Shown here one piece after another: positions 20,838 through 32,938 of a stretch of DNA of 64,000 bases. The translations under genes and the position numbers were made by a program. The notes below the pieces were generated by a model. The model did no database searches. It was not told the DNA's origin and worked only from the letters and a program-made list of their open reading frames with translations. Origin of the DNA: Streptoverticillium olivoreticuli subsp. olivoreticuli (GTDB lineage: Bacteria > Actinomycetota > Actinomycetes > Streptomycetales > Streptomycetaceae); assembly GCF_003391135.1 (NCBI RefSeq), contig NZ_CP031455.1, positions 6,556,001 through 6,620,000 on the forward strand, given 5' to 3'. Positions within the stretch are counted from its first letter, which is position 1; each line of letters begins with the position of its first letter.

Positions 20838-23465
20838 GTGAAGGCCATTCGTCGATTCAGTGTGCGCCCCGTCCTTCCGGAGCCCCTACGACCGCTCAGC
20901 GAGCTGGCGCGCAATCTGCGCTGGTCCTGGCACCCCGAGACCCGCGAGCTCTTCCAGTCCGTCGACCCCGACGGCTGGCGGGCCGCCGCCGGGGACCCCC
21001 TGCGGCTGCTGGGCACCGTCTCCGCGGCCCGGCTGGCCGCCCTCGCCGAGGACCGCCGCTTCCGCCGCAGGCTCGCCGCCGCCTCCGACGATCTGCACGA
21101 CTATCTCACCGGCCGGCGCTGGTACCAGGAACAGCCCGAGGGCCTGCCCGCCGCCGTCGCCTACTTCTCCCCCGAGTTCGGCATCACCGCCGCCCTCCCG
21201 CAGTACAGCGGCGGCCTCGGCATCCTCGCGGGCGACCACCTCAAGTCCGCCAGCGACCTCGGCGTCCCCCTCATCGGCGTCGGACTGCTCTACCGCCACG
21301 GGTACTTCCGCCAGTCCCTCTCCCGCGAGGGCTGGCAGCAGGAGCACTACCCCCTGCTCGACCCCAACGAGCTCCCGCTGAGGATGCTCCGCGAACCCGA
21401 CGGCACCCCCAGCCGCGTCTCCCTCGCCCTCCCCGGCGGCCGCTCCCTGCTCGCCTACGTCTGGCAGGCCCGCGTCGGCCGCGTCCCGCTGCTCCTCCTG
21501 GACTCCGACGTCGAGGAGAACGCCCCCCGCGAGCGCGACGTCACCGACCGGCTCTACGGCGGCGGGGGCGAGCACCGGCTGCTCCAGGAGATGCTCCTGG
21601 GCATCGGCGGGGTGCGCGCGGTCCGTACGTACTGCCGGCTCACCGGCCACGCCGAACCCGAGGTCTTCCACACCAACGAGGGCCACGCCGGATTCCTCGG
21701 CCTGGAGCGCATCCGCGAACTCACCGAGAAGGGCGCCGACTTCGACTCCGCCCTGGAGAGCGTGCGCGCCGGGGCCGTCTTCACCACCCACACGCCCGTA
21801 CCCGCCGGCATCGACCGCTTCGACCGCGAGCTCGTCGCCCGCCACTTCGGGCCCGCCGGGGAACTCCCCGGCATCGACGTCGAGCGCGTCCTCGAACTCG
21901 GCCTGGAGAGCTACCCCGGCGGCGAGCCCAACCTCTTCAACATGGCGGTCATGGGCCTGCGCCTCGCCCAGCGCGCCAACGGCGTCTCCACCCTCCACGG
22001 CCAGGTCAGCCGGCAGATGTTCGCCGGCCTGTGGCCCGGCTTCGACGCCGAGGAGGTGCCCATCACCTCCGTCACCAACGGCGTCCACGCCCCCACCTGG
22101 GTCGCCCCCGAGGTGCTGCGGCTCGGCGCCCGGCAGATCGGCGCCGGCCGTGCCGAGGACGCCCTCACCGTCGGCGGCTCCCAGCGCTGGGACGCCGTCG
22201 CCGACATCGCCGACGCCGACATCTGGGAACTGCGCCGCACCCTGCGCGAACAGCTCGTCGAAGAGGTGCGGAGGCGGCTGCGCGCCGCCTGGCGCGAGCG
22301 CGGCGCGGGCACCGCCGAGCTCGGCTGGATCGACGGCGTCCTCGACCCCGACGTCCTCACCATCGGCTTCGCCCGCCGCGTCCCCTCGTACAAGCGCCTC
22401 ACCCTCATGCTCCGCGACCGCGACCGGCTGATGGAGCTGCTCCTCCACCCCGAGCGGCCGATCCAGATCGTCGTCGCGGGCAAGGCCCACCCGGCCGACG
22501 ACAGCGGCAAGCGCCTCGTCCAGGAGCTGGTGCGGTTCGCCGACGACCCGCGCGTGCGCCACCGCATCGTCTTCCTCCCGGACTACGGCATGGCGATGGC
22601 CCAGAAGCTCTACCCCGGCTGCGACGTCTGGCTCAACAACCCGCTGCGGCCCCTGGAGGCCTGTGGCACCTCCGGCATGAAGGCCGCGCTCAACGGCTGT
22701 CTCAACCTGTCCGTCCTGGACGGCTGGTGGGACGAGTGGTACGAACCCGACTTCGGCTGGGCCATCCCCACCGCCGACGGCACCGCCACCGACGAGGACC
22801 GCCGCGACGACCTGGAGGCCACCGCCCTCTACCGCCTCCTCGAGGAGCGGGTCGCGCCGCGCTTCTACGACCGGGGCGCGGGCGGGCTGCCCGGCCGCTG
22901 GATCGAGATGGTCCGCCGCACGCTCACCACCCTCGGCCCGAAGGTCCTCGCCGGGCGCATGGTCCGGGAGTACGTGGAGCGGCTGTACGGGCCCGCCGCC
23001 GACGCCCAGCGCGCGCTCGACCCGGGCACCGCCCGGGAACTGGCCGCCTGGAAGCGGCGGGTGCGGGACGGATGGCCGGGCGTCGCCGTCGACCACGTGG
23101 AGGCGGTCGCGGACACCGCGCTCAACGGCACGGCCGAACTGGGCGCCACGGTGTCCCTGCGGGTCAGCGTCACGCTCGGCGCGCTGGAACCCGCCGACGT
23201 CGAGGTCCAGGCGGTCGCCGGACGCGTCGACCCCGCGGACCACCTGAGCCGCACGTCGACGTTCCCGCTGAAGCCGACGGGGGCGCCGGGGCTCGACGGC
23301 CGCCGCCTCTACGAGGGCCCGCTGACCCTCGACCGCACGGGGCCCTTCGGTTACACGGTCCGCATCCTGCCGGCGCATCGGCTGCTGGCCAGCGGGGCGG
23401 AGCTGGGGCTGGTGACGCTGCCGCCGGAGTCGGCGGGCGAGGGGGCGGGGGTTCTGCTGAGGTAG
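20838..23465 (+). CDS. glgP: Alpha-glucan phosphorylase (GlgP)
   Basis: An 875-residue GT35 phosphorylase of the branch lacking mammalian-type regulation. It releases glucose-1-phosphate from alpha-1,4-glucan ends. Seen are FSPEFGITAALPQYSGGLGILAGDHLKSASD near residue 110, HTNEGHAGF, and the pyridoxal-phosphate lysine region ACGTSGMKAALNG with VLDGWWDEWY. The start is probably the GTG at 20838 (V-K-A-I-R-R-F); GTG at 20832 is possible. No ribosome-binding site is visible and TAACGT lies 8 nt upstream, so a leaderless mRNA is possible. It diverges from the XRE regulator and opposes the GlgE pathway metabolically. Confidence 0.94.
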   Translation: MKAIRRFSVRPVLPEPLRPLSELARNLRWSWHPETRELFQSVDPDGWRAAAGDPLRLLGTVSAARLAALAEDRRFRRRLAAASDDLHDYLTGRRWYQEQPEGLPAAVAYFSPEFGITAALPQYSGGLGILAGDHLKSASDLGVPLIGVGLLYRHGYFRQSLSREGWQQEHYPLLDPNELPLRMLREPDGTPSRVSLALPGGRSLLAYVWQARVGRVPLLLLDSDVEENAPRERDVTDRLYGGGGEHRLLQEMLLGIGGVRAVRTYCRLTGHAEPEVFHTNEGHAGFLGLERIRELTEKGADFDSALESVRAGAVFTTHTPVPAGIDRFDRELVARHFGPAGELPGIDVERVLELGLESYPGGEPNLFNMAVMGLRLAQRANGVSTLHGQVSRQMFAGLWPGFDAEEVPITSVTNGVHAPTWVAPEVLRLGARQIGAGRAEDALTVGGSQRWDAVADIADADIWELRRTLREQLVEEVRRRLRAAWRERGAGTAELGWIDGVLDPDVLTIGFARRVPSYKRLTLMLRDRDRLMELLLHPERPIQIVVAGKAHPADDSGKRLVQELVRFADDPRVRHRIVFLPDYGMAMAQKLYPGCDVWLNNPLRPLEACGTSGMKAALNGCLNLSVLDGWWDEWYEPDFGWAIPTADGTATDEDRRDDLEATALYRLLEERVAPRFYDRGAGGLPGRWIEMVRRTLTTLGPKVLAGRMVREYVERLYGPAADAQRALDPGTARELAAWKRRVRDGWPGVAVDHVEAVADTALNGTAELGATVSLRVSVTLGALEPADVEVQAVAGRVDPADHLSRTSTFPLKPTGAPGLDGRRLYEGPLTLDRTGPFGYTVRILPAHRLLASGAELGLVTLPPESAGEGAGVLLR

Positions 23466-23480
23466 GGCGACCTCTGCGGG

Positions 23481-23510
23481 CCGGAACCGGGGCTTCGCCC
23501 CGGACCCCGG
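23481..23510 (+). repeat. Short fragment of the intergenic repeat (copy F)
   Basis: CCGGGGCTTCGCCCCGGACCCCGG is a self-complementary GC fragment shared with the larger copies, lying just after glgP and before its terminator. Confidence 0.55.
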
Positions 23511-23516
23511 CACATG

Positions 23517-23559
23517 AGACGTCGCCCGGGGGAGCCAAACCTCACCCCGGGCGACGTCT
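23517..23559. terminator. Bidirectional terminator between glgP and the M4 protease
   Basis: AGACGTCGCCCGGGG (23517-23531) pairs perfectly over 15 bp with CCCCGGGCGACGTCT (23545-23559) around a 13-nt loop. The two flanking genes converge here, so it probably ends both transcripts. Confidence 0.85.
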
Positions 23560-23574
23560 GTTCAATGGGCCGGG

Positions 23575-25857
23575 CTAGAAGCTGAGCCTCCAGCTGTTCA
23601 GCGTGCCGGTGTCACCCGCGTACATGTCCTGCACCTGGAGTTTCCACGTGCCGGTGGCCGACGACCCGGACGCGTCCACCGTGTACGTCTCCTTCACGTC
23701 CGCCGCGGAGTCCCACGAGTCGGAGTCCTTCAGCCGCCACGACTTGCCGTCGGGGGCCAGCAGGTCGATCTGGAGGTCACCGCGGTAGGTGTGCGTGATG
23801 TTCACGTCCACCTTCAGCGCGGACGAGCCGTTGCCGCTGCGCGTCACGACGATCGGCGAGGTGACGGCGGGACCCGCGTCGGGGATCGCCACCGGGGTGG
23901 TGTTCTCGAAGACGCTGCCGCCGCCCGTGGTGTTCACGGTCCACTTGAAGGTCGCGGTGCCCGTCTTGCCGACCGAGTCCTTCACGGTGACGGTCACCGA
24001 GCTGGTGCCGGTGGTGGTCGGGGTGCCGGAGATCAGGCCGGTCGAGGAGTTGATCGACAGGCCGGCGGGCAGCCCGGACGCCGAGTAGGCCAGCGAACCG
24101 GCGTTGGAGCTCGTCGCCTTGATCTGGAGCTGGACCGCGGTGTTCACGATGCTGGTCTGGTCACCGGGGGAGGTGACGGTGACCCCGGACGAGACCCGGC
24201 TGCCGACGCTGATGGCGGCCCACGCGTTGGCCGCGTTGTTGTACGTCTCGCTGCCGACGCCGAACAGCTCACCGGCGGCCCACAGCGTCGCGTCCCGCGC
24301 GCCCGCGTAGTTGGTGTTGGACTGCATGCGCTGGCTCAGCGCCTTGAACCAGATCTTCGCGGCGTTGTCCCGGCCGATGCCGGTGACCGGCAGTCCGTCG
24401 GCGGTCGGGCTGTCGTAGTGCACGCCGTTGATGTCCTTCGGGCCGCTGCCCTCGGACGCCAGGTAGAACCAGTGGTTGGCCGGGCCCGACGAGTAGTGCA
24501 CGTCGATTCCGCCGAGGCCGGAGTACCACGCGTCCTTGGACCGGCCGTCCTTGCTCGGTTTGTCCAAGTAGCGCAACGGCGTCCCGTTGCCGTTGATGTC
24601 GATCTTCTTGCCGATCATGTAGTCGCCGGAGTCGTTGGGGTTGCCCGCCCACCACTTGACGGCGGTGGCCATGATGTCGGACGTGGCCTCGTTCAGCCCG
24701 CCGGACTCCCCGCTGTAGGTGAGGTTGGCGGTGGCGGACGTGACACCGTGCGTCATCTCGTGCGCGGCCACGTCGATCGCGGTCAGCGGCTTGGCGTTGC
24801 CGGACCCGTCGCCGTACGTCATGCAGAAGCAGCTGTCGTCCCAGAAGGCGTTGACGTAGCTGTTGCCGTAGTGGACCCGGCTGTACGCGCCCTGGCCGTC
24901 GCCGCGGATGCCGCTGCGCCCGTGGACGTTCTTGTAGTAGTCCCAGGTGAGCTGGGCACCGTAGTGCGCGTCGGCGCCTGCGGTGGCCGGGTCGCTGTTG
25001 GAGCCGTTGCCCCACACGTCGGTGGAGTTGGTGTACAGCGAGCCCGTACCCGACGAACCGTGGTTCAGGTTGTACGTCTTGTGGCCGCCGCGCGTGCCGT
25101 CGTCGAGCGTGTACGAGCCGCCGGACTGCGTCGTGCCGATGGTGACCTTGCCGCTGTACTGGGTGTTGCCGGTGCCCGTCTTGATGCCCTGGTACTCGAA
25201 GAGCTTCTTGCCCGTCTTCGCGTCCGTGATGACGTGCAGCTGGTTGGGCGTGCCGTCCTCCTGGAGGCCGCCGACGACCGTCTCGTACGCGAGGACCGGC
25301 GTCCCGCTCGCCGCCCAGATCACCTTGCGCGGCGCCAGATCGGCCCTGGTGGCCTTCGAGCCCTGAGCGTTCGCGGCCTTCACCGCGTCCTTCTCCGCGG
25401 CGGAGGCCGCGAGGCCGGGTGTGGTCGTGGCCACCGCCACCCGGGCCTTGGTGGCCTTGGCGACGGTCTTGACCGCGCCGCCCTTGGTCGCGTCGACCAC
25501 GAGGTCCCCGCCGAGGACCGGCAGGCCCTCGTAGGTGCGCTCGTAGCGGGTGTGGCTGGTGCCGTTGACGTCCTTGACGACGTCCTTGACGACCAGCTGT
25601 TCCTTGGCGCCGAGACCGAGCGTCCTGGCGGTCTGCGCCTTGGTCGCGTTGGCCTCGCGTATCAGCTCCGCGCGCTGCGAGGGGGTGAGCTTGGCGGGCA
25701 GGGCACCGGGGTCGGCCTTGGCGACGACCTTGCGGCCCGTGGTCGCCTGGTCGGACTTGGCGGTGGCGGCACCGGTCTGCGCGCCGACGGCGAGCACGGC
25801 GGTGACAGCGACCAGCGCTCCGGTGGCGACTGCGCGCCTATGGGGGGTGGGTCTCAC
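23575..25857 (-). CDS. Secreted M4 zinc metalloprotease with Ig-like and P domains
   Basis: A 760-residue thermolysin-family neutral protease. A signal peptide (about residues 1-34, basic PTPHRRAVATG then a hydrophobic core ending GAATA) precedes a propeptide of about 200 residues. The catalytic domain has zinc ligands His366 and His370 with general base Glu367 in AAHEMTHG, and the third ligand Glu390 in GGLNEATSD. An Ig-like putative binding domain follows (about 560-645). The C-terminus (about 660-760) is a proprotein-convertase P domain ending DTGTLNSWRLSF. The GTG at 25855-25857 has AAGGAG 5 nt upstream. It is probably made as an exoenzyme for peptide nutrition or development. Confidence 0.93.
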   Translation of the reverse strand: MRPTPHRRAVATGALVAVTAVLAVGAQTGAATAKSDQATTGRKVVAKADPGALPAKLTPSQRAELIREANATKAQTARTLGLGAKEQLVVKDVVKDVNGTSHTRYERTYEGLPVLGGDLVVDATKGGAVKTVAKATKARVAVATTTPGLAASAAEKDAVKAANAQGSKATRADLAPRKVIWAASGTPVLAYETVVGGLQEDGTPNQLHVITDAKTGKKLFEYQGIKTGTGNTQYSGKVTIGTTQSGGSYTLDDGTRGGHKTYNLNHGSSGTGSLYTNSTDVWGNGSNSDPATAGADAHYGAQLTWDYYKNVHGRSGIRGDGQGAYSRVHYGNSYVNAFWDDSCFCMTYGDGSGNAKPLTAIDVAAHEMTHGVTSATANLTYSGESGGLNEATSDIMATAVKWWAGNPNDSGDYMIGKKIDINGNGTPLRYLDKPSKDGRSKDAWYSGLGGIDVHYSSGPANHWFYLASEGSGPKDINGVHYDSPTADGLPVTGIGRDNAAKIWFKALSQRMQSNTNYAGARDATLWAAGELFGVGSETYNNAANAWAAISVGSRVSSGVTVTSPGDQTSIVNTAVQLQIKATSSNAGSLAYSASGLPAGLSINSSTGLISGTPTTTGTSSVTVTVKDSVGKTGTATFKWTVNTTGGGSVFENTTPVAIPDAGPAVTSPIVVTRSGNGSSALKVDVNITHTYRGDLQIDLLAPDGKSWRLKDSDSWDSAADVKETYTVDASGSSATGTWKLQVQDMYAGDTGTLNSWRLSF

Positions 25858-26233
25858 ACTGACTCCTTCTGCGGTGGCCACGGTGGGTGGCCGACGGGCG
25901 TCCGGGCGTCCGGGCGGCCGAGCCGGCCGCCCGGGCAGAGCGAGGCAGAACACGATTCGTCAGAGGGGGGAAGCCGATGGGGGCAGGGGGTGACACGACG
26001 CCTGACGCGGTGCCATGGGGGAAGCCGAGCGTCGGTGGAGGGAAGAGTCCCACTAAGGGCATGTACGTGTCAGGAGTGCGGCGGCAAGTTGGCCGATTAG
26101 CGTCCGTTGACGAACGAGCGGGGTCCGCATAGCGGATCGGGAAGGAGACGGGGTGGGGGAGCCTTTGACTCCGTTGCGGGGGTGGAGTGTTGGGACGCCG
26201 ACGCGGCCGGAAATGGTGCAGTCCAATGACGGC
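25858..26233 (-). other. Non-coding region upstream of the protease
   Basis: About 375 bp with no plausible gene, forming with copy C of the repeat a 547-bp gap. On the minus strand it must carry the protease promoter and a leader. The part at 26040-26130 is relatively AT-rich (for example TGACACGTACATGCCC read on the minus strand) and is the likeliest promoter zone, though I cannot assign -35 and -10 boxes. Confidence 0.5.
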
Positions 26234-26378
26234 GGCCCCCAGACCCCCGGGGTGCGCAAAGTCAGCCCGTCCGGCGTTTGAGGACGTGCCCGAAGGGCGC
26301 TCCGCCGCAGGCGCAACGGACCCGCGGCCGGGGGTCTGGGGCACGAGCCCCAGTTCGGGGAGGGGCGGGGAGGGGAAC
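26234..26378 (+). repeat. Dispersed intergenic repeat, copy C
   Basis: Carries GTCAGCCCGTCCGGCGTTTG followed by AGGACG, then CTCCGCCGCAGG, GGGGGTCTGGGGCACGAGCC, and GGGGAGGGGCGGGG ending GGGGAAC. It has the same order and orientation as the right arm of copy B. It sits 27 bp beyond the stop of the ABC exporter gene, as copy B sits beyond glgB, so it may work as a 3' processing or termination element. Confidence 0.75.
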
Positions 26379-26404
26379 AGAGCCCGCCGCAGGCGTGACG
26401 GTGG

Positions 26405-28249
26405 CTACACCAAGCTGTCCCGCCAAGCCCGGTGCAGGTCCGCGAAGCGGCCCGTGCCGGCGATGAGTTCCTCGGGTGTGCCGTCCTCCACGACGCGGCC
26501 GTCGGACATGACCAGGACCCGGTCCGCGATCTCGACCGTCGACAGGCGGTGCGCGATGACCACGGCCGTGCGCCCGCGCAGCACCGTCCGCATCGCCGCC
26601 TGCACCGCCCGCTCGCCGGGGACGTCCAGCGAGGACGTGGCCTCGTCGAGGATGAGGACCGCGGGGTCCGCGAGGAGCGCGCGGGCGAACGCGACCAGCT
26701 GGCGCTGGCCCGCGGAGATGCGGCCGCCGCGCTTGCGGACGTCCGTGTCGTAGCCCTCCGGGAGCGCGGTGATGAAGTCGTGCGCGCCGATGGCCTTCGC
26801 CGCCCGTTCCATCTCCTCGCGGGTCGCTCCGGGGCGGCCGATGGCGATGTTGTCCGCGACCGTGCCGGAGAACAGGAAGGACTCCTGGGTGACCATGACG
26901 ACCCCGCGGCGCAGCTCCGGCACGGCCAGGTCGCGCAGCGGCACGCCGTCGAGCCGGACCTCGCCCTCGGTCGGGTCGTAGAAGCGGGCGAGCAGCTTGG
27001 CGAGCGTGGACTTGCCGGCGCCGGTGGAGCCGACGACGGCCACCGTCCGCCCGGCGGCCAGGGTCAGGTCGAAGCGGGGCAGCACCTCGCCGCCCGTACG
27101 GTAGGCGAAGCGGACCCCGTCGAAGACGACCTCGCGGCCGGGGCTGCCCGCGGGCCGCTCGGGCAGCGGCCTGGGGTGGGCGGGCTCGGGGACGGAAGGT
27201 CGCTGGGCGAGCAGACCGGCGATCTTCTCCAGGGACGCGGCCGCCGACTGGTAGGAGTTGAGGAACATCCCGAGCCGGTCGATCGGGTCGTACAGCCGCC
27301 GCAGATACAGCACCGAGGCGGCGAGCGCGCCGAGCGCCAGCTCGTCCGAGGCCACCCGGTAGGCGCCCCACAGGACGATCGCCGCGAGCGCGGTGTTGGC
27401 CACCAGCCGGGACCAGAAGATATAGCGGGCCATCTCCAGCATCGCGGCCGCGTTGGACCGCCGGTGCCGGGAGTTGAGCCCGGCGAAGTGCGCCTCGTTG
27501 GCGCGCTCCCGGCGGAAGGCCTGCACCGGCCGGATCCCGTTCATCGTCTCGGTGAACTTCACGATGACGGCGGCCATCGCCGTGGACCGCTCGCCGTAGA
27601 CGACCATGGCACGGCGCTGGTAGGAGCGCACGAACAGATAGAGCGGGGCGATCGACAGCACGGCCGCGCCGCCGATGCCCCAGTCGAGGTAGAGCAGCGT
27701 CACCGAGACGTACACCACCGACAGGGCGACGGCGATGAGCTCCTGGAGGCCGTCGTTGAGCAGCTCGCGGATCGACTCGACGTCGGTGGTGGCACGGGAG
27801 ATCAGCCGGCCGGAGGTGTAGCGCTCGTGGAAGTCGACGCTGAGCGACTGCGCGTGCCGGAAGATCCGGCCGCGCAGGTCCAGGAGCATGTCCTGGCCGA
27901 TGCGGGCGGACAGCCGTATGAAGGCCAGTTGGAGGAGGCCGGAGGCCAGCGCGCAGAGCGCGTACCCGACGCCGACGGCGACGAGCGGGCCGTGGTCGCC
28001 GTGGCGCACGGCGGGCACCCCGCGGTCGATGGCGTACGCCACCAGCAGCGGCCCCGCCTGGACGGCGGCCTGCTGGAGCAGCAGGACGAGGACGGTGAGC
28101 CGGACCGCGCCGCGGGCGGGGGCGAGGAGCGAGCGCAGCAGTGCGCGGGAGGCGCCCTTGGGCGCGGGCAGGACGTCCTGGCCGACGGGGTCGTCGGCGG
28201 CCGTCCGCCCGGTCTCCTCGGACTGCTGCTCGGGGGCTGTGGTGGTCAT
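26405..28249 (-). CDS. ABC exporter subunit with canonical catalytic glutamate
   Basis: A 614-residue fused membrane/ATPase half-transporter. Six transmembrane helices (about residues 40-330) are followed by a nucleotide-binding domain: Walker A GSTGAGKST, a non-canonical signature ISAGQ (in place of LSGGQ), Walker B LILDEAT with the catalytic Glu, and the switch His in IAHRLST. Its partner overlaps it by 4 bp and has the complementary pattern, so the two form a heterodimer with one working and one degenerate ATP site. The substrate is probably a hydrophobic drug or lipid. A copy of the intergenic repeat lies 3' of the gene. Confidence 0.92.
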   Translation of the reverse strand: MTTTAPEQQSEETGRTAADDPVGQDVLPAPKGASRALLRSLLAPARGAVRLTVLVLLLQQAAVQAGPLLVAYAIDRGVPAVRHGDHGPLVAVGVGYALCALASGLLQLAFIRLSARIGQDMLLDLRGRIFRHAQSLSVDFHERYTSGRLISRATTDVESIRELLNDGLQELIAVALSVVYVSVTLLYLDWGIGGAAVLSIAPLYLFVRSYQRRAMVVYGERSTAMAAVIVKFTETMNGIRPVQAFRRERANEAHFAGLNSRHRRSNAAAMLEMARYIFWSRLVANTALAAIVLWGAYRVASDELALGALAASVLYLRRLYDPIDRLGMFLNSYQSAAASLEKIAGLLAQRPSVPEPAHPRPLPERPAGSPGREVVFDGVRFAYRTGGEVLPRFDLTLAAGRTVAVVGSTGAGKSTLAKLLARFYDPTEGEVRLDGVPLRDLAVPELRRGVVMVTQESFLFSGTVADNIAIGRPGATREEMERAAKAIGAHDFITALPEGYDTDVRKRGGRISAGQRQLVAFARALLADPAVLILDEATSSLDVPGERAVQAAMRTVLRGRTAVVIAHRLSTVEIADRVLVMSDGRVVEDGTPEELIAGTGRFADLHRAWRDSLV

Positions 28250-30063
28250 CGCCGCGGCCCTCCCTGATATGCGTGGTCGTCCTGGCCCGACATGAGTGAC
28301 GCGTACTCCTCGCTGCCGCGCAGCAGTTCGTGGTGGGTGCCGACCGCCGTGATGCGCCCGCCGGACAGCAGCGCGACCCGGTCGGCGAGCAGGACGGTGG
28401 ACGGGCGGTGGGCGACGACCAGGGCGGTGGTGGTGGCGAGCACGTCGCGCAGCGCCGCCTCCACCAGGGCCTCGGTGTGGACGTCGAGCGCGGAGAGCGG
28501 GTCGTCGAGGATGAGGAAGCGGGGGGACCCCACGACCGCGCGGGCCAGCGCGAGGCGCTGCCGCTGACCGCCGGAGAGGCTCAGCCCCTGCTCGCCGACC
28601 TGGGTGCCGGGGCCCTCGGGCAGGGCGTGCACGAAGTCCGCCTGGGCGACGGACAGGGCCCGTACGAGATCGGCCTCCCGGGCGTCGGCGGCACCCATCA
28701 GCACGTTGTCGGCGACGGTGGCCGAGAAGAGCGTGGGGTCCTCGAAGGCTATGGAGACGAGCTCGCGCAGCCGCTCGCGGGGGAGCGTCGCGATGTCCCG
28801 GCCGTCGAGGGTGATGCGCCCGGCGGTCGCCTCGTGGAGGCGGGGGATCAGCGCGGTGAGGGTGGTCTTGCCGCTGCCCGTGGTGCCGACGAGGGCCATG
28901 GTCTCGCCGGGCCGGATGTGCAGGTCGATGCCGCGCAGCACGGGCGGGGACCCGGCGGGCGCGTCGGGATAGCGGAACTCCACGCCCTCCAGCCGGAGTC
29001 CGTCGCGGTCGGGCATGGACGTGTCGGCGGCCGCCGGTCTGTCCCCGGTCCGGTCCGGAACGGGCCCGTCCGCGGGCACGGGGCTGTCCAGCACCTCGAA
29101 GAAGCGGTCCGCGGCCGTCGCCGACTCGTTGGTCACCGCGAGCAGGAACCCCATCGACTCCACCGGCCAGCGCAGCGCGAGCGCCGTCGACAGGAACGCC
29201 ACCAGGGTGCCCGCGGAGAGAACGCCGTCGGCGACCTGGACCACCCCGAGCAGCAGCGCCGCCCCGATCGCCAGCTCAGGCAGGATCATGATCAGCGCCC
29301 AGAGCGACCCCAGCAGACCCGCCTTGCGCAGCTCCGTCGACCGCAGCCGGCCGGCCAGCCCCATGAACGAGCGCTCCTGCCGGTGGTGCCGGCCGAAGCC
29401 CTTGATGATGCGGATGCCGAGGACGCTCTCCTCGACGGCCGTCGTCAGATCGCCCACCTGGTCCTGCGAGGTGCGCGCGGCCCGGGAATAGCGCTCCTCG
29501 AACAGTGAGCAGAGCACGACCAGCGGCACCACCGGCGCCAGCAGCACCAGCCCCAGCACCCACTGCTGCATCAGCAGGATGACGAAGCCGACCACGATGG
29601 TCACCCCGTTGACCAGGAGGAAGGTCATCGGGAACGCGAGGAAGATCCGCAGCAGCATCAGGTCGCTCGTGCCGCGCGACAGCAACTGCCCCGAGGGCCA
29701 GCGGTCGTGGAAGGCCACGGGCAGCCGTTGGAGACGGCCGTAGAGGTCCGCCCGCATGTCCGCCTCGACGCGGGCCAGCGGGTGGGCGATCAGCCGACGG
29801 CGCATCAGGAACAGCGTCGCCTCCGCCGCGCCGAGAACCAGCAGCAGGGCGCCGCCCAGCCATACGCCCGACGGGTCGCGGCCGGCGACCGGGCCGTCCA
29901 CCATCCACTTCAGCACGAGGGGTATGACGAGGCCGATGCAGGACGCGACGACCGCTACGGCGGCCGCGGCGAACAGTGAGGCGCGGACGGGGCGGACGTA
30001 GGGCCACAGTCGCAGTAGGGAGCGGGCGGGGGAGCGCGGGGTTCCTCGGGTATCAACCATCAT
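28246..30063 (-). CDS. ABC exporter subunit with degenerate Walker B
   Basis: A 605-residue half-transporter. Six transmembrane helices occur within about residues 25-320. The nucleotide-binding domain has Walker A GTTGSGKTT, a canonical LSGGQ signature, and Walker B LILDDP, where Asp replaces the catalytic Glu, with the switch His kept in VAHRPST. It is the first gene of the pair and ends in an ATGA overlap with the downstream subunit. Two adjacent ATGs (30061-30063 and 30058-30060) could start it; the first is used. No clear ribosome-binding site is visible. The long open frame extending into glgX is antisense and is not part of the protein. Confidence 0.92.
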   Translation of the reverse strand: MMVDTRGTPRSPARSLLRLWPYVRPVRASLFAAAAVAVVASCIGLVIPLVLKWMVDGPVAGRDPSGVWLGGALLLVLGAAEATLFLMRRRLIAHPLARVEADMRADLYGRLQRLPVAFHDRWPSGQLLSRGTSDLMLLRIFLAFPMTFLLVNGVTIVVGFVILLMQQWVLGLVLLAPVVPLVVLCSLFEERYSRAARTSQDQVGDLTTAVEESVLGIRIIKGFGRHHRQERSFMGLAGRLRSTELRKAGLLGSLWALIMILPELAIGAALLLGVVQVADGVLSAGTLVAFLSTALALRWPVESMGFLLAVTNESATAADRFFEVLDSPVPADGPVPDRTGDRPAAADTSMPDRDGLRLEGVEFRYPDAPAGSPPVLRGIDLHIRPGETMALVGTTGSGKTTLTALIPRLHEATAGRITLDGRDIATLPRERLRELVSIAFEDPTLFSATVADNVLMGAADAREADLVRALSVAQADFVHALPEGPGTQVGEQGLSLSGGQRQRLALARAVVGSPRFLILDDPLSALDVHTEALVEAALRDVLATTTALVVAHRPSTVLLADRVALLSGGRITAVGTHHELLRGSEEYASLMSGQDDHAYQGGPRR

Positions 30064-30119
30064 GAGTGAGCGTACGGTTGACCACTGACACCGCTCACGC
30101 GGTTTTTTGGCGCAACCAC

Positions 30120-32552
<2,433 letters not shown>

Positions 32553-32938
32553 GTCTTCGCCTCCGGCGGCTCTCGGCCGGCGCGCCGGGCACCCGGCTTC
32601 CCGTGCCGGGTGTCGGCGGCCTTGTCCTTCCCCCAGTTCTGCCCAGATCCACGCACGCGCTCACCCGCGTGATCGGATGCGACAGGTGTGCGGAACTCGG
32701 ACAGGGGCCGCACCGCCCGGTGGTCAACGGCGGGTCTGTGGCCGGTTTAAGATGCCTCGATTCGGCCACGGCTCACCCCTCATGCGTACGCCTCGCACCA
32801 CCGTTCTCATTTGCTGCGGAACGGTGACATTCCCGGGCCATGCACTGTCGGTGGCGTGTGGTTATCTATCGCCATGCGCGTGCTGACGCGCTCAGGGGGC
32901 GCCGCGTGGCCGCGGGCCGTGCGAAGGGGAGACAACCG
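32553..32938. other. 386-bp divergent promoter region between glgX and the L,D-transpeptidase
   Basis: No gene-like frame is seen. It must hold promoters for both flanking genes. The stretch 32740-32880 is less G+C-rich, with TTAAGATGCC near 32746 and GTTATCTATCG near 32861. Neither can be assigned a certain promoter class. Confidence 0.5.

Noticed and set aside
20886..23513. 875-codon minus-strand frame across glgP
   Set aside because: GC-phase shadow of glgP; the sense strand gives a complete phosphorylase with all motifs.
23791..26100. 769-codon plus-strand frame across the M4 protease
   Set aside because: Shadow frame rich in Val/Gly/Arg; the minus strand shows the HExxH protease.
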